Shown one piece after another: positions 53,123 to 62,474 of a stretch of DNA of 64,000 nucleotides. Made by a program: the position numbers and the translations under genes. The notes under the pieces are model-generated. The model did no database searches. It was given only the letters and a program-made list of their open reading frames with translations, and was not told the origin of the DNA. This DNA comes from Candidatus Poribacteria bacterium. Its GTDB lineage: Bacteria; Poribacteria; WGA-4E; WGA-3G. Position 1 is the stretch's first letter. Each line of letters starts with the position of its first letter. The DNA lies in NCBI GenBank assembly GCA_958295945.1, contig OY282386.1:5264204-5328203 (forward strand), in the 5' to 3' direction.

Positions 53123-53632
53123 ATGGCAACTGAAAAAGTTCTACAGATGTCCCAGCATATTGCTGAATTAGAAGAATCCATCTACCAGATTCAAGTCGCA
53201 ATAGTTGAAAAAACTGCGATGAAATCAAGGTTGGAAGAATACAATACGACGTTTCAAGAGGAAAAAATAAAGAAAAGAACTGAATGTGAAACCAAGTTTC
53301 AAAACTCCATCAATCAAATTCAAGACGTAATAGATGCAAAAAAATCGGAACAAGAACTGCTCCAGAGTCAAATGCATGATACAACTTCAATTAAGAAAAA
53401 GGCATGGTTAAAAGAATGTATTACTAACCTGCAAGGGATTATCACAAATTTTGAGGAAGGACTAAAAGGCAGACAAAACAATTTATCCGAGATTGAAACC
53501 GTTTTCTCTCAACTTGAACAAGATTTTGTAAATAAGCAGAAGAGTATTGCAGACTTAGAAAATAGCATTGGTAATCTTGAGACAGAATTAGGAGTCAAGC
53601 AAAATGCGCTTTCAGAACTCAAGCGTATGTAA
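53123..53632 (+). CDS. Coiled-coil protein of unknown function
   Basis: A 169-residue protein, nearly all heptad-rich helix (ISQHIAELEE-like repeats, Lys/Glu/Gln-rich), soluble and without signal peptide. A GAGATGAGACG stretch lies before ATG 53123. It is probably co-transcribed with nfuA, 48 bases away. Long coiled coils give little functional information; a structural or scaffold role is possible. The transcript is closed by the hairpin at 53711-53746. Confidence 0.7.
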   Translation: MATEKVLQMSQHIAELEESIYQIQVAIVEKTAMKSRLEEYNTTFQEEKIKKRTECETKFQNSINQIQDVIDAKKSEQELLQSQMHDTTSIKKKAWLKECITNLQGIITNFEEGLKGRQNNLSEIETVFSQLEQDFVNKQKSIADLENSIGNLETELGVKQNALSELKRM

Positions 53633-53710
53633 ACTTGGCGTATAAACACACTTATGAAATATAGCAGAAAGTAGATTACATAATGTTAGATTTCAATTGT
53701 TGATTGTAGG

Positions 53711-53746
53711 ATAGTTGGTTGGAGCATTCATGCTTCAGCCAACTAT
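53711..53746. terminator. Terminator between convergent genes
   Basis: ATAGTTGG (53711-53718) pairs with CCAACTAT (53739-53746), extended inward by wobble and AGC/GCT pairs, then TTTTA. The right arm overlaps the stop codon of the GHMP-family gene. It can act on both strands. Confidence 0.75.
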
Positions 53747-54729
53747 TTTATGTACGCGCCTGTGTTATTCGCTGTTGTGACAAAGCAAGTACCACCACTC
53801 GGTAACTCTCTCAAGAATACTTCTGTTTTCTGTTTCAATCCTTCAATATCCTCACTCACAGCACAAATAGCCGGTCCCCAACTGCTAACACCTACTCCCA
53901 ACGCTCCGTTGGTTTGTAAAAATTCAAGTGTTCGCTGCAATTCAACACCTTGTGCATCAATTTCCACCTTTTTCCAACCGAATGTTTGAATCTCGTTCAA
54001 GGCTCTCCCGAAACTCTGCATATCATCTTCAAGGAGTGCAGGCAATACTTGAAACAGCAATAAATGTGACAATTTCGGTGCTATAGATGAAGGTTGTGGA
54101 CACAGTGTCCGGAATAGGTCTAATTCCTGTTCCCCGTAAATCCGATCACAATTTGGCATGACAATGAGGAGTTGCCATTCAGGAAATGTATGCCGGAATA
54201 AAATCGGGGGAGGAGGAATATTATCTGCAGCGGCGGATGGTAGAAAGGAGGGTTTCTGTTCAGGATATCGATGTCCACCATCTACTATAAATCCACCTGT
54301 TTCGAACGCAGCAACGCCGATACCAGATGTACCTCCACGACCCACAGCATTAGCTAATTCTAGGACATCTAAATTCAGATTGTAAAGGGTGTTCACGGCA
54401 GAAGCGATGCCGAGAGAGAGTTGCGTTCCTGAACCGAAGCCACTATGTGTTGGAATTTCAGAGGTCAATTTCAACTTGATACCTGGAAACTGATAGGACT
54501 TTTGTAGTCGGGTAAGTATTTCACTTGCACGTTCTGTGTATGCCTTAGAATCAACCTGGATTTCTGTTGATGACTCAGCAACAATTTGAAAATTCGGTTC
54601 ATTGATGGCTAACCCGAATCCTCCATCAATCCGTCCGAGTCTGCCGTTCAAGTCTATCAATGAGAAATGAAGTCGGGAAGGAGTGGTTATTCTGACCTCT
54701 TTGATTGCAGTGTTAGTCTCGCCTTTCAT
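53743..54729 (-). CDS. GHMP-kinase-family protein, beta-RFAP synthase-like
   Basis: About 328 residues from ATG 54729, overlapping the ABC ATPase end by 17 bases; the frame extends upstream to 54828 without family features. The N-terminus [32 protein letters not shown] and the Gly-rich loop [23 protein letters not shown] are those of beta-ribofuranosylaminobenzene 5'-phosphate synthase, a GHMP-superfamily enzyme of methanopterin synthesis. [12 protein letters not shown] lies near the end. Such proteins also occur in bacteria, where the role is often unclear. No other methanopterin gene is in the window, so the substrate is open. Confidence 0.78.
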   Translation of the reverse strand: MKGETNTAIKEVRITTPSRLHFSLIDLNGRLGRIDGGFGLAINEPNFQIVAESSTEIQVDSKAYTERASEILTRLQKSYQFPGIKLKLTSEIPTHSGFGSGTQLSLGIASAVNTLYNLNLDVLELANAVGRGGTSGIGVAAFETGGFIVDGGHRYPEQKPSFLPSAAADNIPPPPILFRHTFPEWQLLIVMPNCDRIYGEQELDLFRTLCPQPSSIAPKLSHLLLFQVLPALLEDDMQSFGRALNEIQTFGWKKVEIDAQGVELQRTLEFLQTNGALGVGVSSWGPAICAVSEDIEGLKQKTEVFLRELPSGGTCFVTTANNTGAYIK

Positions 54730-55393
54730 CTTGCTCAATGAGTCCATCCCGTATGTGGAGGACACGTCGTGCATGTTCTGCCACCTCTGGTTCATGTGTA
54801 ACCATGATGATCGTATTACCATCTTCATTTAGGCGGTCAAAAATTGCCAGAATTTCAGCACCAGAACGTGTATCCAAATTTCCTGTCGGTTCATCAGCAA
54901 AAATCATTGATGGTTTATTTACAAGCGCACGCGCAATTGCAACACGTTGCACCTGTCCCCCTGAAAGTTCAGTAGATTTGTGGTCAACACGATCCGCTAA
55001 TCCTACTGCCTCTAATGACTCAAACGCTCTACGTTTGCGTTCTTTTCTCCCCAAACCTGAATAGATAAGCGGCAATTCAACGTTGTGAAGTGCGCTCGTT
55101 CGTGGGAGAAGATTGAATGATTGAAATACAAAGCCGATCTTCTTATTCCGTATATCAGCCAATCTGTTATCAGAAAGCTTCCCGACCTCTTCACCTTCAA
55201 GGAAATATTCACCTGCTGTCGGGGTTGCCAAGCATCCCAAGATATCCATCATAGTAGATTTACCAGAACCTGAAGGTCCCATAATCGCAATAAATTCACC
55301 GGACTCTACAGTGAAGGTTACACCGCGTAATGCATGTACCTGCACATCCCCCATCTCATAAACTTTTGTTATGTCTGTGACATCAATTAACAT
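54713..55393 (-). CDS. ABC transporter ATPase, LolD/MacB type
   Basis: A 226-residue ATPase with Walker [13 protein letters not shown], signature [15 protein letters not shown], Walker [13 protein letters not shown] and switch MVTHEPE. It matches the LolD/MacB/FtsE group, which works with a permease and, for MacB, a MacA adaptor and TolC. The MacA-like and TolC-like genes are directly upstream, so a tripartite exporter is likely. The FtsX/MacB-type permease normally beside it is not found here. Confidence 0.9.
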   Translation of the reverse strand: MLIDVTDITKVYEMGDVQVHALRGVTFTVESGEFIAIMGPSGSGKSTMMDILGCLATPTAGEYFLEGEEVGKLSDNRLADIRNKKIGFVFQSFNLLPRTSALHNVELPLIYSGLGRKERKRRAFESLEAVGLADRVDHKSTELSGGQVQRVAIARALVNKPSMIFADEPTGNLDTRSGAEILAIFDRLNEDGNTIIMVTHEPEVAEHARRVLHIRDGLIEQDERRD

Positions 55394-55475
55394 TTTGCGT
55401 TATTCCTCTCCTTTTACCGATATGTCAAGTTATAGTGTCAGAACTTGGCATATAATAATTGCAAATCCACTGAAA

Positions 55476-57431
55476 CTATTTATCTTTATTTTTTTCGTCC
55501 TTTGTCAATTCCATCATAGAAGGCACAAAAACACGATCACCTTCTTTTAGTCCGTGGACGACTTCAAAATGTGTCTTGTTACGTCTGCCAACTTTAATAT
55601 GCGTTTTTACACCTTTTTCACCGTTCTTCTTTGATGGTTCCCCTGTGTCAAGTTTGACAAAATGCTGACGTTCACTCCTGATTTCTGCTTCAATATTTGA
55701 CAGTCGGTTGTTTTCTGAGATTACGATGGCAATTTCTGTAGGGCCCGGGCGCATACCTTTAGGCGGTTCATCAAACAAGATTTCAAGATTGCCGCGAGTT
55801 TCCGATGGTGAGATCTTGCTAACCTGTACATCAAACTGATTACCAATTAGATTTTGAACTTTCAACCGCTGCCCTTGTTGGAACTGTCCAAGCACATCTG
55901 GATTAAGTGTGGCTCTTACCGTAAATACCTCTGGACTTAAAACTGCTGCTATCGGTATTTGAAGGATATCCGATTTTTCAAAGACTATGATATCTACATC
56001 AGCAGACATACCCGGCAATAGTTGGTATTCTTCATCTGATATATCTACTTCAATTTCTATCTGAAAGGTAATTACACCTCCACCACCTTGCGGACGATGG
56101 GTAGAACTAGGAGATATTTCACTCACTCTTCCATTAAATACCTTATTCCGATAACTATCAACACGGATTTCTACACGTTGATCCTCATCTATCTTGCCGA
56201 TTTCCACCTGATTAATTTGGGTTATAACTATCATCTTTGTTAGGTCGGCAATACGCATGATAGCTTCACCTCGTGAGAATGCTGAACGACCAGAGGTGAT
56301 AATCTCACCCTCTTCCACAGATATGCGAGTAATTGTCCCAGACATAGGTGCTTTAACCGTTGTCCAAGCGTACCTTTCCTGCTGAGATTTTAACCGACTA
56401 TCAGCTTGAAGAAGGTTAGCTGCCGCGCTGACTTTGGAATGTTTTGTCAAATCCTTTTCTTCTTCTGTTGTCTCTTCAATTTGTTTTAGCCGAGTCTGCG
56501 CGTTTTCTAAATCCGCTCTTAATTGCTTTTCCTGTGCGTTCTGCGATTCTATAACTGTTTGCACGTTCTTCTTATTCAACGCAAGAGTTGACTCTCTACT
56601 CTGAATCGCCTCCTGCATCGCATTTATATTTTCTTCTCGAGATTTAATTGTCTCCTTTTGAGACTCTACCTCTTTCTGGGCAGTCTCGTATTGCGATGTA
56701 TTCAATACGAGTTGTTTTTGTGATTGCTCTAATGCCTGCTTTGATATTAATTCCTGTTTGTATAATTCTTCATTGCGTTTGTGTTCCGATTGAGTTGTTT
56801 CAAGTGTAATTTTTGCAGATTGTACATTTACATTGGCGCGATCAAGCGTTAGTTTAGCCTGTGTTAAAGAGATTTCATCCTGCTTCAGCGAGATTTTATC
56901 TCGGTTCAGCAGATTTTGTGTTGTAGCAACAAGTGTCTCTGCTTCAGTGATACGTTGTTGTTTGTTTGCAGCAAAGGAAACCAGAGATGCCTGAGATTTG
57001 GCAACAGCATTTCGCGCCTGAAGAAGATCACTTGTTTCGCGTTTTTCGGCTATCTGTATACGGAGTTCCGATTGATCTAATTCAGCTTTTCGCGCATCCC
57101 GGTAGGCTTTCGCCTGATTCATATCCTCTATAATCTGTTCATCGTCAATTTTTAAAAGTGGATCGCCTTCTTGAACAAGGTCCGACTCTTCCACGAAAAT
57201 ATTAAGGATTTCGCCCTCTACATTCGAACGGACATCTACCTCAACGAGGGAACGCAGTCTGCCGGACTCTTGAACTTTTACGAGGAATTCGCCACGGCGG
57301 ACAACCTCCCGCTTGGCTTCTTCATCATTATTGCTATTCCCAAATTTAATTTGAGTCGCACCTATCACGCCAATCACAATCACTACAATCGCGATTGAAC
57401 CGATTACAAACCACTTTCTGCCTATCTTCAT
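55476..57431 (-). CDS. HlyD/MacA-family periplasmic adaptor protein
   Basis: A 651-residue adaptor. One N-terminal membrane helix (residues 8-26, VIGSIAIVVIVIGVIGA) is followed by a lipoyl-like half (VRSNVEGEILNIFVEESDLVQEGDPLLKID), a very long coiled-coil hairpin (about 100-350), the second lipoyl half (WTTVKAPMSGTITRISVEEGEIITSG) and beta-barrel parts (VDISDEEYQLLPGMSADVDIIV). It bridges an inner-membrane pump and TolC. The coiled coil is longer than in MacA, which may fit a deeper periplasm. The stop of tolC is two bases away, so the genes are an operon. Confidence 0.88.
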   Translation of the reverse strand: MKIGRKWFVIGSIAIVVIVIGVIGATQIKFGNSNNDEEAKREVVRRGEFLVKVQESGRLRSLVEVDVRSNVEGEILNIFVEESDLVQEGDPLLKIDDEQIIEDMNQAKAYRDARKAELDQSELRIQIAEKRETSDLLQARNAVAKSQASLVSFAANKQQRITEAETLVATTQNLLNRDKISLKQDEISLTQAKLTLDRANVNVQSAKITLETTQSEHKRNEELYKQELISKQALEQSQKQLVLNTSQYETAQKEVESQKETIKSREENINAMQEAIQSRESTLALNKKNVQTVIESQNAQEKQLRADLENAQTRLKQIEETTEEEKDLTKHSKVSAAANLLQADSRLKSQQERYAWTTVKAPMSGTITRISVEEGEIITSGRSAFSRGEAIMRIADLTKMIVITQINQVEIGKIDEDQRVEIRVDSYRNKVFNGRVSEISPSSTHRPQGGGGVITFQIEIEVDISDEEYQLLPGMSADVDIIVFEKSDILQIPIAAVLSPEVFTVRATLNPDVLGQFQQGQRLKVQNLIGNQFDVQVSKISPSETRGNLEILFDEPPKGMRPGPTEIAIVISENNRLSNIEAEIRSERQHFVKLDTGEPSKKNGEKGVKTHIKVGRRNKTHFEVVHGLKEGDRVFVPSMMELTKDEKNKDK

Positions 57432-57433
57432 GA

Positions 57434-58774
57434 TTACTGCAAGACTCCCATTGCATCCTGTAAACGTGCCAATGCAATTTTGTAATCGTAAAACGCATTA
57501 ACTTGATTAGTCAATGACTGTGCATAACTTGTTTGTGCATCTAGCACTTCAAGCAGAATAGCCTTACCCACTCTATACCGTCCTTGAATGACATCTAAAC
57601 TCAGTTGTGCGTTTACTACCTGTGTGTTAGAGATTTCTACAACGGTTTCACTGCGTTTCAGATTTAGATAACTCTGTCGAACATCAAGGGCTACTGACCG
57701 CTCCAAATCGCTCGCATTTTCACGTGCCTGTTCTAACTGCATACTCCGTTCCTTAACAACATTGCCTAACACACCACCATCATAAAGTGTAAAGTTTAAA
57801 GATGCACCGACACTCCAACTCCGAAAATCTGAGAAATTTACCCGTTCACGAAGATAAGCATCAAGGTCTACATTATAGTTCGCATTTGCACTCAACCGAG
57901 GCCAACGCTGTAATTTAGATAGTGTTAAACTCCATTCCTGCTGTTTAAGTGTTGCTTCAGTTTCCTTAAATTCCGGACGATTATCAAATGCTGTTTGTAT
58001 CGCTTCTTCAACAGAAATCTGAATCTTTTCGATCGTTCCTCTATCCAAATAGAGTTGAAAGGATTCGTCAACTGATACAGTAATAAGCAATCCTGGGTCT
58101 AATCCCATCAGTCTTGGCAAAGTTGCTTGTGAGATTTGTAGGGCATTTTGATTGTTTACCAATGACAATTCGTTACTTGCTTGACGAACTCTCGCAGTCG
58201 CAACATCAGCCGGAATAAGCACACCTGCTTCTTTCAGAGCAATTGTTTGTTCGGTGTCCTCCATTGAACGTGCTAACACATCTTCGCTCACCTTAACAAG
58301 TTCAGTATCTTTAAGCACATTATAATATGCTTGTGTAATTTGCAGAATTACACTTTGTTTTACCCCTTCATTCCTGTTAGTTGTTGCTTTTAATCCTTCT
58401 TTCGCTTGTGCAAAACCCACTTCACGTTGGCCATTATCCCAGAGTGTATAACGTCCTGTCAACCCTAAACCGTAGTTCTCAGGTTCAAAACCGAAGTCAA
58501 GACGATCATTAAAGTTGTAGCTTCCAGATGAACTGATAATTGGAAAATAATCTGCACGAGCATTTTTTAGACGGAGTTCCTGAATAGCAAGACTCAGTCG
58601 GGCATTTCGCATACTAGTTGACTTTTCCAATCCTAACTGAATGCACTGTTCAAGGGTTAGTGGTTGAGAAAGGTCAATTTCCTGCGGTTCTTGTGCATCA
58701 ACACTTAGTAAGGCCGCACAGTGAATTATAACAAAAATTAGTAGTAAACTGATATTCCATCGAAGCATTAGCAT
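57434..58774 (-). CDS. TolC-family outer-membrane channel protein
   Basis: A 446-residue TolC-type protein. A signal peptide (LLLIFVIIHCAALLSVDA) is followed by the usual LTLEQCIQLGLEKSTSMRNARL start. Two repeats of long helices and beta hairpins are seen (VILQITQAYYNVLKDTELVKVSE and VALDVRQSYLNLKRSETVVEIS). It forms the trimeric exit duct of the exporter encoded downstream. It is the first gene of the operon; a weak promoter (TTGCGT, 16 bases, TATACT) may lie at 58894-58921 on the minus strand. Confidence 0.9.
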   Translation of the reverse strand: MLMLRWNISLLLIFVIIHCAALLSVDAQEPQEIDLSQPLTLEQCIQLGLEKSTSMRNARLSLAIQELRLKNARADYFPIISSSGSYNFNDRLDFGFEPENYGLGLTGRYTLWDNGQREVGFAQAKEGLKATTNRNEGVKQSVILQITQAYYNVLKDTELVKVSEDVLARSMEDTEQTIALKEAGVLIPADVATARVRQASNELSLVNNQNALQISQATLPRLMGLDPGLLITVSVDESFQLYLDRGTIEKIQISVEEAIQTAFDNRPEFKETEATLKQQEWSLTLSKLQRWPRLSANANYNVDLDAYLRERVNFSDFRSWSVGASLNFTLYDGGVLGNVVKERSMQLEQARENASDLERSVALDVRQSYLNLKRSETVVEISNTQVVNAQLSLDVIQGRYRVGKAILLEVLDAQTSYAQSLTNQVNAFYDYKIALARLQDAMGVLQ

Positions 58775-59245
58775 CTCCTTAAAACAACATAAACTATTCC
58801 TGATGAAGATTGGTATTATAGGTATTTAGTTTTACATATGTTTTGACTTTGATCATTTTCAAAAGTTCAGAACAAATTTCAGAGTAATATTATAGTATAG
58901 TGTATAACGATTTTGACGCAACTCACCCCATTAAAGTTTAGTAATTATTGAGAGGTAAAGATAGGATTAAATAGATAATGTGAGTTTGATAATAGGTATA
59001 TGGACATCATTTTGCCCCAAAGATTACGCTCAAAGATCCGATTGAAGGAAATCATGTAGAGTGCTACTCCGGGAGTGACTAATGAAGATTAATGTATTAA
59101 TTCGGTAATTCTCATTTGCTCTAAACCCCGTAGGGTGGAATCATGGCGAATACCATACACGTATTCGTCAAAGGCATTCATACCGTTGATTTCTTGATTT
59201 AGTGATTTCCTAACCACACCCATCAAATTCTCCTAACAGGTCATA
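58775..59245. other. Gap with repeat fragments, no gene
   Basis: AT-rich. Around 59130-59200 it has a GGCATTCATACCGTTGATTTC tail like that at 23900, and a CCCCGTAGGG palindrome near 59130. Apart from the weak tolC promoter I see no gene. Confidence 0.5.
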
Positions 59246-59365
59246 TATTAGTAAAGTTTAGAATTAAGAAGACATTTCAATGCACTTGCAAGCACCACAA
59301 GTCCCGTAGGGGCGAGGTTTCCTCGCCCTCTGAGACGTGTCCTATTAATTGTCCATTCCACTATA
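59246..59365. mobile_element. MITE-like element, TATAGT family, copy 1
   Basis: Ends resemble TATAGTRRA: left TATTAGTAAAGTTT, right ...CCATTCCACTATA. The centre carries GGGCGAGG-TTT-CCTCGCCC (59310-59328). The ends are decayed, so the limits are approximate. Confidence 0.5.
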
Positions 59366-59492
59366 ATTCAATAATTTACCATTGTTCGTATATTCGTAGC
59401 ACATGCTGCCAGCTTGTGCATGCAAAACTATGCCAAAAAGTCAGAAAAAGAATTAAAAGAATACAAATTTCGCTAAAATTGTAAAAAAATAC

Positions 59493-59521
59493 TTGACTCA
59501 CGTTATTTATTCTGTTATAAT
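59493..59521 (+). promoter_or_regulatory. Family promoter, locus C
   Basis: TTGACT at 59493-59498, 17 bases, TATAAT at 59516-59521, then TCACATA. The MITE at 59539 now separates it from the gene it served. Confidence 0.5.
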
Positions 59522-59538
59522 ACATATCACATACAAAT

Positions 59539-59695
59539 TATAGTGGACTTTGAAATTATTGGGGCACTTTAATAAATCTATTTTGAACAGAACGGACAAC
59601 AGAAGTTGTAGCACAAACTTTTAGTTTGTGTCACAAGAGCGCAAACTAAAAGTTGACGCTACAAAAGTGCCCCATTAATTATATGTTTTACTATA
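59539..59695. mobile_element. MITE, TATAGT family, copy 2, inserted in locus C
   Basis: Imperfect inverted ends of about 35 bases begin TATAGT and close ACTATA, with inner GGGGCACTTT / AAAGTGCCCC arms. A second internal pair (GTAGCACAAACTTTTAGTTTG against CAAACTAAAAGTTG-like) folds the centre. The TA at each edge would fit IS630/Tc1-type insertion. It splits the locus C promoter from its gene. Confidence 0.75.
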
Positions 59696-59713
59696 ATTTC
59701 AATGCAGTAAATT

Positions 59714-60204
59714 ATGAAAACAAGACCTCTTATGCAAAGAACAATGATTAACCTACAAGCAATCTCTTCATTACATAGAAACACATTACACAAAAGTGAG
59801 AATGCACAGACATTCAATATTAAACGCATTCACATAAACGCCAAACCCTTAGGCATCACACCACTTTTGACATTTAGAAACATTCTATCTGCATTCGTCC
59901 AATGCTGGACAAGTATGATGCTCAGTCCACCAATCTCACACAACAAAAGACGAATAGTGAAAGTGTACAAATTAAAAATTTTTTGTTTTTTTATAAATCC
60001 TTTACCAACCCTGATAGCGACTGCTCTAAAAGCACTAAAAAAAACTGTACAGATGTACGAAATAATGTCCAATTTCTGTACAGTTTTGAGAAGCGAAAAT
60101 TCCATAAAATTAGAAGGAAATCACAGAGAATATATTGTCAGATGAAACACAGAATTCATGAACACTTCAACTGCTGTCAATCAAACCGCACAATAAAATC
60201 TTAA
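59714..60204 (+). pseudogene. Locus C, frameshifted member of the orphan family
   Basis: The first frame (MKTRPLMQRTMINLQAISSLHR) matches locus B at its start. Near 59895 the match moves to another frame, where MLDKYDAQSTNLT and ESVQIKNFLFFYKSFTNP correspond to the core of loci A and B. A 24-base stretch around GTCCAATGCTGGACAAGT is identical to locus B but read in another frame. Promoter loss by the MITE and the frameshift both indicate decay. Confidence 0.55.
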
Positions 60205-60246
60205 GATGAAGATTTACTATCAGATTGACATCAGATCATATATATA

Positions 60247-60386
60247 TATAGTGAATTATAAATATAAGTTGACACTTTCGACCCACGGTAGGCGAGGTTT
60301 CCTAACCTCGCCGTTCGACCCACGGTAGGCGAGGTTTCCTAACCTCGCCGATGCAGAGTGTTCAAGTCCTTTCAAAATCTACTATA
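60247..60386. mobile_element. MITE, TATAGT family, copy 3
   Basis: Left end TATAGTGAATTATAA and right end ...TACTATA are inverted relatives of copy 2. The centre holds two exact 37-base direct units (60277-60313 and 60314-60350), each with a GGCGAGGTT-TCCT-AACCTCGCC hairpin. Confidence 0.7.
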
Positions 60387-60448
60387 TTATTGAATTTATA
60401 CGTTCAATCTGTTAAAATACCCAAAATTTCTTATGAGGAAACATATTG

Positions 60449-60856
60449 ATGGAATGTATCTTTTGTGCAATCGTTGAAGGGAAAATCCCATCTGCCAAAG
60501 TATACGAAGACGAGTATGTCTTCGCATTTATGGATATTGCCCCGGCAAACCCTGGACATCTACTAATTATACCGAAACAACATTACCGAAATATCTTTGA
60601 CATGCCTGCAGAAGTCGGCAGTAAAATAATGGAAACCGCAGTCCCACTTGCTGCAGCTATGCGTAAAGCGTTAAATCCAGACGGTCTCAACTTATTCCAA
60701 TCAAATGAAGCAGCAGGATTCCAAACAGTTTTTCATTTCCATCTGCATCTAATCCCAAGATGGGAAGGTGATCCATTACGACTGCCTTGGATACCAAGTG
60801 ATGGGGACATAAAAGAAATTAACAGTATTGCCACGAAAATTCAAAAGGAACTATAA
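60449..60856 (+). CDS. HIT-family nucleotide hydrolase
   Basis: A 135-residue histidine-triad protein from ATG 60449 behind GAGGAA. It begins CIFCAIVEGKIPSAKVYED and has LLIIPKQHYRNIFD and the catalytic triad HFHLHLIPR near the end. Members hydrolyse the alpha-phosphate bond of nucleotide conjugates such as adenosine phosphoramidates. The two Cys at the start (C-x-x-C) may bind zinc. Two SDR-fold genes follow on the same strand. Confidence 0.93.
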   Translation: MECIFCAIVEGKIPSAKVYEDEYVFAFMDIAPANPGHLLIIPKQHYRNIFDMPAEVGSKIMETAVPLAAAMRKALNPDGLNLFQSNEAAGFQTVFHFHLHLIPRWEGDPLRLPWIPSDGDIKEINSIATKIQKEL

Positions 60857-60893
60857 GGCTTCAGCTAACATTCAAAATTAGAAAGAGATATTT

Positions 60894-61601
60894 ATGAACG
60901 TATTAATTACCTCAGCAGGTTCTGAATTGGCATGTAAATTAGCAGACGCAGCCGCCGAATCGCACACAATTCGTCTAACTGAACTTCAGCATGTTGATAC
61001 TAACTATGACTTTATGCAAAGCGACTTAGGACATGATGAATCAACCAACGATTTAGTGAAAGGCATAGATACAATTGTTCATATTGCACATACACCACCT
61101 GAACTCAAGGCACAAGCTAATGAACCAGAGAACTTTGAGATCGATTTTCAAACCCGTCGTACCTATAACCTGTTGATCGCTGCATCAGCAGAGGGTGTCA
61201 AACACTTCATCTATGCAAGTACACTCCGCTTATTTGAACAACATGGAGAAGATTGGACAGTGAAAGAAAATTGGAGACCACGTCCTCACACTGAGGGAGA
61301 TGTTCTTGCAAAACACCTCGGTGAATTCACATGCCGAGAATTCGCACTCGAAAGGAAAGTCAAAATTACATGTCTGAGACTGGGAGCAATCGTCACTGCA
61401 GAAGATGCCGCAAAATCAGAATTCAACTCTATGTGGCTTGAAATAAACGATGCAGTCACTGCCTTCCAAGGTGCAATTGATGCTCCATCAGGATGGGGTG
61501 TCTTTCACGTTCAATCGGAGTTCCCCAGTTCCCGTTTTGACATCAACAAGGCAAAGGGACACCTGAAATTCAATCCGCAATTTGTGCCACCGACGAAATA
61601 G
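60894..61601 (+). CDS. SDR-fold (NAD-epimerase-like) protein, catalytic Tyr absent
   Basis: A 235-residue extended-SDR-type protein. The Rossmann start is poor (MNVLITSAGSELACKLADA, where the usual Gly pattern is GxxGxxG). DTIVHIAHTPPELKAQ and HFIYASTLRLF follow the epimerase plan. Where the family has Y-x-x-x-K, it reads DVLAK, so the catalytic Tyr is missing. It may bind a nucleotide without classical catalysis. It precedes a better preserved paralogue by 24 bases, probably in one operon. Confidence 0.75.
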   Translation: MNVLITSAGSELACKLADAAAESHTIRLTELQHVDTNYDFMQSDLGHDESTNDLVKGIDTIVHIAHTPPELKAQANEPENFEIDFQTRRTYNLLIAASAEGVKHFIYASTLRLFEQHGEDWTVKENWRPRPHTEGDVLAKHLGEFTCREFALERKVKITCLRLGAIVTAEDAAKSEFNSMWLEINDAVTAFQGAIDAPSGWGVFHVQSEFPSSRFDINKAKGHLKFNPQFVPPTK

Positions 61602-61625
61602 CAAGCATAAACATAAGGAGATTCT

Positions 61626-62357
61626 ATGAAAGTTCTCATTTTAGGTGGTAATGGCTATCTTGGACCACACGTAGTCAAAGCATTAGAACCCTACTACACC
61701 TTGCGAGTAACAGACATCAACGAGATTGACACAAACCATGAATCCATGCATGTTGATGTTAGTTCGTTAGATCAAGTCCTTCGCGCATCAGAAGGGATGG
61801 ATACAATCATCAATTGCTCCGTGCTTCGGCATGATCGGAAGTTAGCATTTGATGTTAGCACACGTGGTGCATACAACACAATGCGTGCAGCTGTTAAACA
61901 CGGGATCCAACGCGTCATAAACACCGGCCCTCACTTCACTATTCAAGGCGATGCATATACAAGTTGGGATTACGAGATAAATCCAGATGTTCCACCTAAA
62001 ACAAGCACTGGACTATATCCATTAACGAAGGGACTTGGGCAAGAAATCTGCAAAGTCTTTACTGAAAATTACGATATATATGTCCTCTGTTATCTTTTTC
62101 TTAGTTTCCAAGACCTCAATTATGAGAGAGAAGGCACCGATCTCAACCCATTTTCAGTCAGTTGGCGGGATGCGGGTGAGGCGTTTCGTTTGGGGTTAGA
62201 AATTGATCTGGAAGATCTACCATCAAAGTGTGAAATCTTCAACATCTTTGCAGATCTACCACACCAACAATTCTCAAATGACAAAACGAAACGGATTTTA
62301 GGATTTCAACCGCAAGACAACTTTGAATGGATGTGGCATAAGAAGAAAGAAGAATAA
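61626..62357 (+). CDS. NAD-dependent epimerase/dehydratase-like protein (SDR)
   Basis: A 243-residue extended-SDR protein behind AAGGAG. The NAD-binding GGNGYLG motif is complete (MKVLILGGNGYLGPHVVKAL), and Y-x-x-x-K is kept as YPLTK. RVINTGPHFT is the Ser/Thr-bearing strand. It resembles its upstream neighbour in length and order (both share DTN and a HV/HVD-type strand end), so they may be old duplicates. Substrate is unknown; the family works on nucleotide sugars and related compounds. Confidence 0.8.
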   Translation: MKVLILGGNGYLGPHVVKALEPYYTLRVTDINEIDTNHESMHVDVSSLDQVLRASEGMDTIINCSVLRHDRKLAFDVSTRGAYNTMRAAVKHGIQRVINTGPHFTIQGDAYTSWDYEINPDVPPKTSTGLYPLTKGLGQEICKVFTENYDIYVLCYLFLSFQDLNYEREGTDLNPFSVSWRDAGEAFRLGLEIDLEDLPSKCEIFNIFADLPHQQFSNDKTKRILGFQPQDNFEWMWHKKKEE

Positions 62358-62474
62358 TTGATACCACATACTAACCTTCCACAATAGATAGCAACTAACA
62401 GAAAGATGTGTTATAATTTAAAATCAGGAAACCGCATTTGCATAGATCTGATTACCTAAATTTTCGGAGGAAGG

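Noticed and set aside
54730-54828. Longer GHMP-family start at 54828
   Set aside because: The extra residues overlap the ABC ATPase reading frame and carry no family sequence.
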